DNA from: Archaeoglobus veneficus SNP6
Lineage (GTDB): Archaea > Halobacteriota > Archaeoglobi > Archaeoglobales > Archaeoglobaceae
Direction of reading: 5' to 3'
Assembly: GCF_000194625.1 (NCBI RefSeq)
Contig: NC_015320.1
Location: 1,348,612-1,412,611, forward strand
DNA length: 64,000 nucleotides
The notes beneath the pieces are model-generated. The model had not been told where the DNA came from and did not search any database. It saw only the letters and a list, made by a program, of their open reading frames with translations. The translations under genes were made by a program, and so were the position numbers. Below, in pieces: positions 36,480-45,075 of the stretch. Numbering within the stretch: position 1 is the first letter of the stretch; the number at the start of each line of letters is the position of its first letter.

Positions 36480-37019
36480 TTAGGTGCAAAACATCTTAAA
36501 CTTATCTCCCAAGAACTTCTCAATCCAAGCCGTTGCAAAGGAGATTGATTCAGTTAACTTTCTGAAAGCCTTGGAAATCGTTTCCTTCAGCTCCTCTATA
36601 TTCAGCGGAGATACTTCAGAAACAAACCTTTTAACGCTCTTCCAAACGTTCTCAATCGGATTCAAGTCGGGAGAGTAGGGAGGGAGATAAACCAGTGCAA
36701 TATCAAGCTTTTCAGCTTCCTCTCTCACTTTCTTTGCATGATGCGTCCTGAAATTATCGAGAACGATCACGATTCTTTTCCCAGGATTTGCTTCTCTAAT
36801 CTTTTTTAGAAATGCTATGAATTCTTCAGTCCTGTTTCTTTCTGGAAACTCTATTACGCTCTCTCCGTTCAAGCTATAGAATCCTGAAACCTTAGCTTTG
36901 ACGTACGTGGCAACTCTTTTAACCGGCTTTCCGAAACTCCACAGCCTTGCAGTATTTGCATTCGCTTCGACTGCCATCTCATCAATGAATCCTAGGATGT
37001 CTTGATCAATCTCAGCTTC
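36480..37019 (-). CDS. IS630 transposase, catalytic part (frame B)
   Basis: The frame is open from about 37019 and has an internal ATG at 36977. First catalytic Asp in GFIDEMAVEAN (only present when read from upstream of that ATG), second in IVIVLDNFRTHHAKKV, Glu in PPYSPDLNPIENVWKSVKR: the complete DDE set of IS630. It must be produced by fusion with frame A by a +1 (or -2) shift, because the first Asp lies before any AUG in this frame. Confidence 0.8.
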   Translation of the reverse strand, partial: EAEIDQDILGFIDEMAVEANANTARLWSFGKPVKRVATYVKAKVSGFYSLNGESVIEFPERNRTEEFIAFLKKIREANPGKRIVIVLDNFRTHHAKKVREEAEKLDIALVYLPPYSPDLNPIENVWKSVKRFVSEVSPLNIEELKETISKAFRKLTESISFATAWIEKFLGDKFKMFCT

Positions 37020-37503
37020 ATCCAGGTTTTTTTAAAGTGTCCTCAGCGTTATCGGGCTTTCTGTAATCCTTCTGATAAGGTTTAGCGTATTTCATGCCAA
37101 AAGATCTGAGAATTCTCCTGACCTGCCACGAAGAATACTTAACTCCAAACTCAGCTTCAATTAGCTCCTGAACTTCTTTCGTCGTCCACGAATCCCCTTC
37201 TTTTAGCATCTCTCTGAGTTTCTCTTTCTGCTCCTTCGTGAGTTTTGCTGGCCTTCCTCCTCCAAATTCCGGAATTAAGCCTTCGTAGCCTTTTGAGTTC
37301 CACCTTTTTAGCCATGCGTAGCCTGTTGCTTTGGTAATTCCTACGAGTTCGGCGGCTTCTTCAACGTTCATTCCTTTATAGAGGTATCTTATGAAGTAAA
37401 GTCTCTTAAGAACTCTCGTGTCTTTTTCAAGCCTTTTGATTCTTCTATCGAGTTCTTCTGCTGGCAGATGCTTCACTACTTCGTAGACGCGTTTTCTACC
37501 CAT
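37018..37503 (-). CDS. IS630 transposase, DNA-binding part (frame A)
   Basis: 161 residues starting MGRKRVYEVVKHL with two helix-turn-helix units (KGMNVEEAAELVGITKATGYAWLKRW and the GDSWTTKEVQELIEAEFGV winged helix). It ends DTLKKPG right at a run of seven A on the coding strand (complement of 37026-37032). Catalytic residues follow in another frame, so this is either the first half of a programmed-frameshift transposase or a mutated copy. Confidence 0.8.
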   Translation of the reverse strand: MGRKRVYEVVKHLPAEELDRRIKRLEKDTRVLKRLYFIRYLYKGMNVEEAAELVGITKATGYAWLKRWNSKGYEGLIPEFGGGRPAKLTKEQKEKLREMLKEGDSWTTKEVQELIEAEFGVKYSSWQVRRILRSFGMKYAKPYQKDYRKPDNAEDTLKKPG

Positions 37504-39485
37504 GGTTTTGGTTGTTATTTTTAGTATAAATAGTTTTGCTCAAGACCATAAAAGATTGCGGATATTCAGTTTCAAAACAGTTCGGCATAGTTACGATTGT
37601 TTATATTACTTGGATACTTTCAAGCCTCAGAGTGCTTAAATTTGATTTTAGTGTTATCCTTGCCCTATTCTCCCTGCTTGCTCTCTCATTGTTAACCTTA
37701 AAGCGCGTAAAGTTTAGCAGAGGAATCATCCTGCAGGAAGTCCTATTCGTCTCAACCTTTTTTATCTCACTGACATACTTAATGCACAAGCCCGAGATTT
37801 ACTTTGCGTATTCAGAGGATTTCATGGATTTTGCCTTTCTAAAGTCGATTTTAAGGTCGGATTACTTCCCTCCCCAGGACCCGTGGTTCGCCGGGGAGAA
37901 TCTGTCCTACTACTTCGGACATTTAATCGCTGCAATTCTCATCAAGATCTCGGGAGTTGAAGCTGAAGCTGGTTATAATCTGGCTGTTGCAGCCTTCTTC
38001 TCCATTGCCGTGCAGTCGGCCTTTGGGATTGGATACAACCTGAGTGGAAGAAAGCTGCATGGGCTGGCGACAGCAGTTCTTACCTGCTTTACGGGGTTCG
38101 TATCCGGATTATTCCAGCTTTTGGCGTACGTCACTGGAACAGGCATATTTAACTACAAACCGTTCAACGGTGGACTTACAGACTGGCTCCTATTGTTTGA
38201 CTTCTCTTCAGCCACGAGGATAATTCCCCACACGATCAACTTCTACCCGTTTTTCACCTTCCTGCAGGGAGACATGCATGCTCACTTCACGTCGATCCCC
38301 TTCCAGCTGGCATTCACTGGAATTTGCCTTGCCATATACCAGAGATTCAACGTGATTTCGTTCGCCTCAGCATTAGCCTTCGCTTTATTCTTTATCGGAA
38401 TTAACACATGGGACTTCCCCGCATACCTAATTCTGCTCATCGCAACCGCATATCTCGCCACAAAGAACCGGATGTTTTTAATTCCGGGTGTAGCAATCAC
38501 CATGGCATTTCTTTATTCACTTCTCAACGGCTATATTGGATTTGTCGATGAGAGGACGAATGCTGTGGACTTCCTCCAGATCTTCGCTGTGTTCACTTTT
38601 ATAACGCTCGCCTATCTTGCAGGGATCAAACTGAGGATGGCAGTAATTCTCCTATCCATCACCACCATCGGCTTCTTGTTGAACTTTCAACTGGCATTTT
38701 TGCTGGCTTTAATAGTCTTACTACTGCAGAACAGGAAGAAGGAAGCAGAATTTCCAGCTATCCTGGCGTTAACGGCCATGCTCCTACTCATCTTCTGCGA
38801 ACTGTTTTACATAGACGATGCTTACGAGGAACCGTATGAGAGAATGAATACGGTGATGAAGGTTTACATGGAAGTCTGGTTGCTCTGGGGCGTTTCGTCA
38901 GCTTTCTTTCTGACAAGGTTACGGAAAGCTGCGAAAGCGATTTCCGTAATCCTCATCGCTGCCTCGCTCATTCATCCGTTCGCATCTGCAGTATCGATGC
39001 CGAACAAAGCCTTTATGGGCGAAACAGAGGAGCTAACGCTAAACGGGATGAAGTGGCTCGAAGAGTGCAAGCCTGAAGAATACAGAGCGATAAGATGGCT
39101 TGAAAATAAAAGTGGAGTGGTTCTGGAGGCTCCCGGAGAGGCTTACAGGTACTCTTCGAGAGTATCAACATTCACGGGACTGCCCACGGTTATTGGCTGG
39201 GTTAGCCATGAGGTCATGTGGGGCAGGGGATGGGATGCTGTAAATGAGAGTGTAAGGGATGTTGATTCGATCTATCTGAACGCACCTAAAGATTTGGTCG
39301 AGAAGTACAAGATCAGGTACATCTTCGTTGGAGAGGTTGAAAAGAAGAGGTATGGAAAAATAAGGCTGGATGAGTGCGAGTGGTTGAGGAAGGCTTACGA
39401 GGATTGTGGAGTCGTTGTGTATGAGGTGTTGGAGAACTGAGCCTGAGATTTACTGCAAAAAATGGCCGCTGGCTTGAGGAAATTC

Positions 39486-39905
39486 TTACCGCAGAGAGTC
39501 CGATGCAAAGTGGAAAATCGCTGCAACCGCAAGAACTACCATCAATGAGGCAAACTTGCCGTAGGCTACTCTCTTTGCATAAAACTCACCTCTGATGTTC
39601 AATGGCAGCAGATCCCTCATCCACGAACTCCAGGCAACTGCTGAGATTTCCTTGAATACGCTGTAGATTACGAAGATCACCACGAACCACGTAATGGAAC
39701 CCGTCAAGCAAGCCCCAGCAATTAGCAGCAGAGAGATGCGTGAAATTAAGTTGGCAACAAAAGACACCTTCTTTCTGCCGAAGTTCTCGGCAAGAGCGGC
39801 AAATGGAATCTGGACTAGCTGCGAAACAAATGGAATGGCTGCAACGAGACCCCTATTAAGGCAGGATCGCCACATTGAGTATTTAATGCTGGGTGGTGAA
39901 ACACA
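39486..39905 (-). pseudogene. Remnant: N-terminal part of an MFS transporter
   Basis: The minus-strand sequence includes GLVAAIPFVSQLVQIPFAAL and AENFGRKKVSFVANLISR, the TM2-loop 2-3 signature of MFS carriers (GRKK), followed by two more helices and NIRGEFYAKRVAYGKFASLM. The start is damaged: upstream residues DPALIG continue only after a frameshift at a G-run near 39856. The frame stops at 39486, after about four helices. It has no middle or end; the likely C-terminal piece is at 34790-35098. Confidence 0.65.
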
Positions 39906-39950
39906 TGATGAAACATGATGACGTAAAAAAAACCCACAAAAAACAACCAA

Positions 39951-42035
39951 TCAAAGGGAGCCAATCTTCGCAGCCAGCTTCGCCAGCACATCCTTCCTCT
40001 TCGCCGGTATGAACTTTATCGAGCCGACGACGAGGTGGCCTCCGCCTTCAACGCCAGCGTTCGGCACTTCCTGCTGCAATTCCTTCACAAATCGCGGTAT
40101 GTCAAGTTCAACCCCTTCGCTCCTTATTACGGCAAAATCCGGGCCGTATCCGATTGTTACAATCTTTGGATGTTCCTTCTTGAGCCTGTCGTGAATCTCG
40201 CCTGTCAGCTTGCCAGGCGGAGGGAAGGTAAAGCGCTTTGCATAGTTCTCGACGTCGAAAGCTGCAAGGGCAATGCCATTTGGCAGCGTTTGCACCTTCA
40301 CGCCGGCCATTGCCGTGTCGAGCTGCTCTTCTATGGCTTTCTTTGCATAACCAGCAAGCATATCAACGAGCTTTCTCTGTCTGTCCTTCCTGCCGAATCC
40401 AAGGATTTCGTGGATTATGCCACTTGCAGACCTGAAGCGAAGGTAAAAACCCTCAAATTCAAGCGCAAGTCCAATATCGTACAGCTCCTCTCTTGTACAG
40501 CCGGATAGCTCTATGTACTTTTCCACCTCACCCTCGCTTCTATCACCTACAATGGACACTGCGGCGAGCAGTTCCAGTCCATCGACTTCGGGATTCACCA
40601 TCCTCGCAATCTCAACGCATAGCACACCGGAGGTGTAGTTGCTGTCCCCTCCCACCTTGTAGGGGTTTACGTGATAGAGAAGATAGCTATCAACCTCCTC
40701 GTCGGGGTAGTGGTGGTCTATGGTTATGACGTCCGCTCCGAATGCGAGGAACTGCCGTATTGCCGGCACATCCTCACTGCCAGAACCGTTATCCACAAGC
40801 ACGACAAGAGGTATCTTATCGCCGTGCTTTTCAACGTCCTCAAGAGCCTCATCCAAGTCTTTAACAACGTCTTCAAGCTCGTAGAACGGTGCTCTCGACA
40901 CCTTTCTTTTCACGAGATAGTACTTCGCCTCGCTATCTGCATTGGTCTTCTCAACAAGATCAACGAGTGCCTTTTCGAGGGCTACGCCCCCACAAACACC
41001 ATCAGCATCCCAGTGGTGCCTTATGATTATGGGTCTCGACTCAAAAACGGCTTTTCTTAGCTCTTTGGCAACGTTCATCATCTCTTCCTTAAGCCCTTTG
41101 AGAATCTCGCTTTCAATGAGGAATCCGGAAAAGATTGGCTCGCTCCTCCTCTCGAGCTCCTCCTGAATCATTCGATGTATTTCATATGCTTCTTCGCCAA
41201 GAAGTCTCTCCATCTCAAGGACTTCGAGCTGGGGCTTCGCGTCCCTTTTCTTAACGATTCCAATTGCCCTTACGACATCGTCAACCTTTATCTCTGGATA
41301 CGCTCTATCTCCACCTTCGAAGGCGGCAGCATTAACACTTCCCGTCTCATCGAGAATCGTAAAAATCGTTGGCCCGCCAGTCTGCCTAATGTGGGTAATC
41401 TTCCCCCTTATCTCAACCATTTTGCCCGCAAGACTCTCGAGTTCAGCAATCTTTACTGCTGGAGCCTCTTTAGAAATTTCCACAATAGCGTAGCCATCCA
41501 TAGGGTTGGGGACGAGGTCAATTTCACCAGTAGGTCTTATAGCAGAAACTTTGACAAGAATATCGTCGTTTTCCGAAACTTTGATGTTGCCGAGGTTCTT
41601 CTTGTGAATTAGTCCCCTGAGCCTCTTGTTGAGGCTTACGAACACACCTATGTCCGTTATGCTCGAAACCTTTCCTACATAAACTCTGTTCAGCCTTACG
41701 TCCTCTAAACCACAGCTATTCCTGAGAAGGTACGCGTGGGGCTTTCTTCTGCATTGCGGGCAAAGATCGGCATTTCCAAAAACCTTCGCCCCGCATAGCC
41801 TGCATTTTCCTGCTTTCCCACTACCATTGCAGTTTTTGCAAACTTCTGTTCTTTTTACGACTCCCGTCCCCTTGCAAACACCACAAATTCCTTTTGCAAA
41901 CATCTCGAGCTGTTCTGCGCTTAGTTCTGCAGTAATCTTTGGGTCGAAGCTCTTGGCCTTCCCGCTACCTCCGCAGATTCTGCAGGGCTCTTCGACTTCA
42001 ATGTATCCCTTGCCACCGCAGACATCGCATATCAT
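39951..42035 (-). CDS. DHH-family phosphoesterase with Zn-finger, S1 and OB domains (RecJ-like)
   Basis: 694 residues. Domains in order: DnaJ-type CxxCxGxG zinc repeats (CDVCGGKGYI, CRICGGSGKA, CGVCKGTGVV, CKNCNGSGKA; 1-75); a second zinc ribbon (CRLCGAKVFGNADLCPQC); an S1 domain (about 115-180, VGKVSSITDIGVFVSL); an OB-fold domain (about 200-270); a DHH domain with RHHWDADGVCGG (about 345) and ITIDHHYPD (about 435); and a DHHA1 end with EGGGHLVVGSIKF. Likely an archaeal RecJ-like nuclease or nucleotide phosphodiesterase acting on RNA/DNA ends. Starts in an ATGA overlap with truA. Confidence 0.85.
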   Translation of the reverse strand: MICDVCGGKGYIEVEEPCRICGGSGKAKSFDPKITAELSAEQLEMFAKGICGVCKGTGVVKRTEVCKNCNGSGKAGKCRLCGAKVFGNADLCPQCRRKPHAYLLRNSCGLEDVRLNRVYVGKVSSITDIGVFVSLNKRLRGLIHKKNLGNIKVSENDDILVKVSAIRPTGEIDLVPNPMDGYAIVEISKEAPAVKIAELESLAGKMVEIRGKITHIRQTGGPTIFTILDETGSVNAAAFEGGDRAYPEIKVDDVVRAIGIVKKRDAKPQLEVLEMERLLGEEAYEIHRMIQEELERRSEPIFSGFLIESEILKGLKEEMMNVAKELRKAVFESRPIIIRHHWDADGVCGGVALEKALVDLVEKTNADSEAKYYLVKRKVSRAPFYELEDVVKDLDEALEDVEKHGDKIPLVVLVDNGSGSEDVPAIRQFLAFGADVITIDHHYPDEEVDSYLLYHVNPYKVGGDSNYTSGVLCVEIARMVNPEVDGLELLAAVSIVGDRSEGEVEKYIELSGCTREELYDIGLALEFEGFYLRFRSASGIIHEILGFGRKDRQRKLVDMLAGYAKKAIEEQLDTAMAGVKVQTLPNGIALAAFDVENYAKRFTFPPPGKLTGEIHDRLKKEHPKIVTIGYGPDFAVIRSEGVELDIPRFVKELQQEVPNAGVEGGGHLVVGSIKFIPAKRKDVLAKLAAKIGSL

Positions 42036-42832
42036 GCTGAATCCCGGAATAATGAAAACAGCTTATAAATTGTTCCGTGATACATCACGAGTTTTTCGAG
42101 TTTCAACTGCAGGCTTCGCCAGGCGTAGTCGTCAACCTCAAATTCCACGCCGCTGTACTTTATATCCTTTAAAATCAGCCCGTAAGCTGGTGCGGGCTCG
42201 ATTCTCTCCCTGTGCTTTTCCGGGTTCAGCATTTCCTCAAACCACTCCACACTTCTGTGCCTGCTACCAACAGCTTCAAGCGCTGCGATTATGCAGCGTA
42301 CCATGTTCCACGTGAACGCGTTCCCTTCTATCTCAAAAATCAGAAAGTCTCCGTTCACACGAAGTTCGACGTTGTAGATTGTTCTTACGCAGCTCTGTCC
42401 CTCTCCAAACTTTTTCGTGAAGTTTGTGAAGTCGTGGGTGCCGAGCAATAGCTTTGCAGCTTTGCGCATCGCGGAAATGTCGTACTCTCTGGAGTAGAGG
42501 ACGTAAATGTACGTTCTACTTGTTGCGTAGCGGGGATTAAAGTCATCGGGAACCTTCGCCCACGCCCACACAACTATGTCGTCAGGAAGGTTCGCATTTA
42601 TGACCCTCGGCAAAACCTTCTTGGCATCGCTGACGTCCAGTGCAACAACCTGACTAAAAGCATGGACGCCTGCATCTGTCCTTCCGGCGCATTTGTAGTT
42701 GGATGCTTTTACGTTTATCCCCAAGCTCTCAAATGCTTTAAAGAGCTCTCCTTCAACCGTCCTCTCGTCCGGCTGGTATTGAAAGCCGGCAAAGTCCGTG
42801 CCGATATATGCAAGCTTTAAAGCGACCCTCAT
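42032..42832 (-). CDS. truA: tRNA pseudouridine synthase A
   Basis: About 266 residues from ATG 42832 (24 codons inside the longest frame, chosen because MRVALKLAYIGTDFAGFQYQ is the family's usual start). Catalytic Asp in CAGRTDAGVHAFSQVVALD (about residue 54). C-terminal block GNAFTWNMVRCIIAAL is conserved. It modifies U38-40 in tRNA anticodon stems. First gene of a two-gene operon with the DHH gene, which starts at the four-base overlap. Confidence 0.92.
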   Translation of the reverse strand: MRVALKLAYIGTDFAGFQYQPDERTVEGELFKAFESLGINVKASNYKCAGRTDAGVHAFSQVVALDVSDAKKVLPRVINANLPDDIVVWAWAKVPDDFNPRYATSRTYIYVLYSREYDISAMRKAAKLLLGTHDFTNFTKKFGEGQSCVRTIYNVELRVNGDFLIFEIEGNAFTWNMVRCIIAALEAVGSRHRSVEWFEEMLNPEKHRERIEPAPAYGLILKDIKYSGVEFEVDDYAWRSLQLKLEKLVMYHGTIYKLFSLFRDSA

Positions 42833-42920
42833 ATCCTCAGCAAAGAAGAACGAAACCGTCCATCGTATTAATCTTGCGTTTTGACATTTGCTTCCCCAGA
42901 TCATGGCAAGCTGGCAAAAA

Positions 42921-43077
42921 GTTAGTACTAAACAATCATTTAATATAATTTAACAATTTACTTAACTACAAATACAAAGTTAATTCGAAACACAACAGTA
43001 GGATTAGTCCCCATCGATTTTAAGAACAATCCTTGAAAAACTCTTAACTTTTTTAACATTTTCGCAAAGTTAGTAAC
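42921..43077 (+). promoter_or_regulatory. Palindromes before the ABC importer operon, DtxR-box-like
   Basis: GTTAGTACTAAAC (42921-42933) contains the perfect palindrome TTAGTACTAA. GTTAGTAAC (43069-43077), an inverted repeat around a central G, lies about 30 bases before the operon start at 43108. The shared TTAG half-site resembles sites of DtxR/MDR1-type metal repressors. The operon encodes a metal- or corrinoid-type importer, so metal control would make sense. The link is inference. Confidence 0.35.
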
Positions 43078-43107
43078 ACTTAAAAATCGAGTGTCAAACC
43101 CGCAGCC

Positions 43108-45075
43108 ATGAGAAAGAGCTCTCTCGCAACATTGCTGCTGCTGGCACTCGCCCTTACGCTTGCAGGCTGCATTCAGGAAAAGCCAAAAGTTCAGCAAGCC
43201 CCACAGGCAGGTATAACAATAACAGACATGGCTGGAAGAACGATTACGCTGAACGAGACGCCGGAGAGAGTAGTTGTTCTAACGAGCTACTGGGCTGAAA
43301 CGCTGCGATTGCTTGAGGTTGATGATAAAGTCGTTGGAGTTGGAAACTACGTTCCAGAATCCGATTATATTTCTGAAAGCATTAAAAACAAGCCGACAGT
43401 GGGGAGTACCTTCAAAGGTGTAAACTGGGAAGCCGTTGCGAGCTTAAACCCCGATTTAATAATAACGGACTGGTATGGCGGAAAATACAAGGATAAAGAA
43501 ATCATAGAGAAAGCAGAACAGCTTGGAATTCCCGTTATAGCTTTGCAGGCGAAGACAGTTGAAGACAACATAAAGTGCATTGAAATACTTGGAAAGGCGT
43601 TTGGAAAGGAGGACAAAGCGAAGGAAATCGTTGATTTCATGAACTCGAAGCTGGATGAGGTAAAAGAGATCTCGAAGCAGGTTCCAGAGAAAAAAGTTCT
43701 TGTGATTTCTGCTCCTAAGGACATATCCGGCCCCATCACAGTTTATGCGAAAGGAAGTGCCTGGGGAAGTATTCCTGAAATAGTCGGAGCTCACAACGTC
43801 GCTTTTGACAAGGAGTTCGACACGCAGTGGCCAAAGGTGGATTTGGAGAAGATCATAGCTTGGTGGAACGACACTGATGTGCTGATAGTAATCTCGTTTG
43901 ACGAGAAAAAGCTCGAAGAGGCAGTTAAGAAGATAAAAGAGGACGAAAGGTGGAAAGAAGTTAAGGCAGTAAAAGAGAGGCATGTGTACGGAATTCTCGC
44001 TGGGGGCAAGTTTGGACATTTCCTGGACTGGGGGCCAAGAATAGCTGTCGGAGTTTACCAGTTTGGCTGTGCAGTCTATCCAGAACAGTATCCGAGATGG
44101 CAGAAGGTTGCAGATGAGCTGCTGAGCTTTTACGACATGAGCTTTTACAGAACTGTCGTCGACACGGAGGGCAGAGAGGTAAAAGTTCCGCTTAAGGTTG
44201 AGAGAGCTGTTGTTCTCGCTGGCCAAGTTGCTGAACTGATGTACTGCTGGGGTGACTTCGATAAGGTTGTGGGTATAACGAGGTGGGCAGAAAAGAACCC
44301 CGTTCTTGCGAAATTCACGAATCTCAAAGAAATTCCAGCAGTTGGTGGAGGAAGAGATCCGAACGTTGAGGCGATAATATCGCTGAAGCCGGACATCGTT
44401 ATAACCTACGGTGGAGAATACGGCTATTCAACGCCCAGGAGTGTGATAGAACAGCTCGAAAAAGCTGGAATCCCGGTAGTCCTTGTAGAGCTTAGTAACC
44501 TCGACGAGGTGTACAGAACCATAGAAATCGTTGGAGAAATTCTGAATAAAGAGGACAAAGCCAGTGAAACGATAGACCAGATGAAAGAAGTGATTGCCCT
44601 GGTTAAGGATGAGGCAGGCAAGATACCTAAAGAAGAGAGAATTAAGGCAATATGGCTCTGGAGTAAGCCCACGAAGGTTACAGGCAATTCAGGAGTTACG
44701 AACGATTTAATCATTAATGCTGGAGCCATAAATCCCGCAAGCGAGCTCGAAGGGAAGTACGTGGAAGTCCCACTTGAAAAAATCGTTGCCTGGAATCCGG
44801 ACGTTATAATAATCTGGAGTTCTGCAAAGTATGGCCCTGAAGATCTGATAAATGACCCAAGATGGCAGGATATAAGCGCGATTAAGAATGAGAAGGTGTA
44901 CAAACAACCAAGGCTCCTGGCAGACACTTGGAGCATAAGGGTTGCAGTACTTCAGGCATGGATGTTCGACAAGTTCTATCCGGGCAGAATAGACTTCAAC
45001 AGCACAGCAAACGAATTCTTCGAGTACTTCTACGGAGTAAGTTACGAGGAATTCGAAAAGGAGTTTGAAGTATGA
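43108..45075 (+). CDS. ABC-transporter binding lipoprotein with two tandem periplasmic-binding domains
   Basis: 655 residues, about twice the usual length. Lipoprotein signal with lipobox LAGC at about 18-21. Domain 1 (about 35-340) begins ITDMAGRTITLNETPERVVVL; domain 2 (about 345-650) begins VVDTEGREVKVPLKVERAVV. Both are the TroA/BtuF/FecB-like class III fold (helical backbone), with AVASLNPDLIITD and AIISLKPDIVITYG as equivalent strands. The family carries iron chelates, cobalamin or metal. Its stop overlaps the permease start (ATGA). A fused tandem receptor may capture two ligands or increase avidity. Confidence 0.85.
   Translation: MRKSSLATLLLLALALTLAGCIQEKPKVQQAPQAGITITDMAGRTITLNETPERVVVLTSYWAETLRLLEVDDKVVGVGNYVPESDYISESIKNKPTVGSTFKGVNWEAVASLNPDLIITDWYGGKYKDKEIIEKAEQLGIPVIALQAKTVEDNIKCIEILGKAFGKEDKAKEIVDFMNSKLDEVKEISKQVPEKKVLVISAPKDISGPITVYAKGSAWGSIPEIVGAHNVAFDKEFDTQWPKVDLEKIIAWWNDTDVLIVISFDEKKLEEAVKKIKEDERWKEVKAVKERHVYGILAGGKFGHFLDWGPRIAVGVYQFGCAVYPEQYPRWQKVADELLSFYDMSFYRTVVDTEGREVKVPLKVERAVVLAGQVAELMYCWGDFDKVVGITRWAEKNPVLAKFTNLKEIPAVGGGRDPNVEAIISLKPDIVITYGGEYGYSTPRSVIEQLEKAGIPVVLVELSNLDEVYRTIEIVGEILNKEDKASETIDQMKEVIALVKDEAGKIPKEERIKAIWLWSKPTKVTGNSGVTNDLIINAGAINPASELEGKYVEVPLEKIVAWNPDVIIIWSSAKYGPEDLINDPRWQDISAIKNEKVYKQPRLLADTWSIRVAVLQAWMFDKFYPGRIDFNSTANEFFEYFYGVSYEEFEKEFEV

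Larger units (their letters stand above)
36477..37548 (-). mobile_element. IS630-family insertion sequence, 1072 bp (ISA1083-like)
   Basis: Ends TGGTTAGGTGCAAAAC (36477-36492) and, as complement of the right end, TGGTCTTGAGCAAAAC, giving matching outer TGGT and inner GCAAAAC. Both sides have the TA target duplication typical of IS630/Tc1 (36475-36476 and 37549-37550). Two minus-strand frames encode the transposase. Excision leaving one TA exactly restores the DUF2298 reading frame, which proves the boundaries. Size and two-frame layout resemble the Archaeoglobus ISA1083 group. Confidence 0.92.
36393..39440 (+). pseudogene. DUF2298 (Chlor_Arch_YYY) polytopic membrane protein gene, split by IS630
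   Basis: The gene starts at ATG 36393 behind GGTGGTG and encodes MDFLPFLVIVEAIGF..FGNL up to 36476, where an IS630-type element begins. It resumes at 37551 with KDCGYSVSKQFGIVTIVYI and runs to 39440. Joining 36393-36476 to 37551-39440 gives one frame of 657 residues with the family signatures YSEDFMDFAFLKSI, PPQDPWFAGENLSYYFGH and GYNLAVAAFFSI and about a dozen membrane helices. DUF2298 proteins are thought to be GT-C-like glycosyltransferases; the substrate is unknown. The downstream part has a TTG at 37536 inside the IS end and might yield a product lacking the first helix. Confidence 0.85.

Noticed and set aside
41827-42315. Plus-strand frame across the truA/DHH junction
   Set aside because: Low-complexity Pro/Ser/Leu translation and overlap with two solid genes on the other strand.
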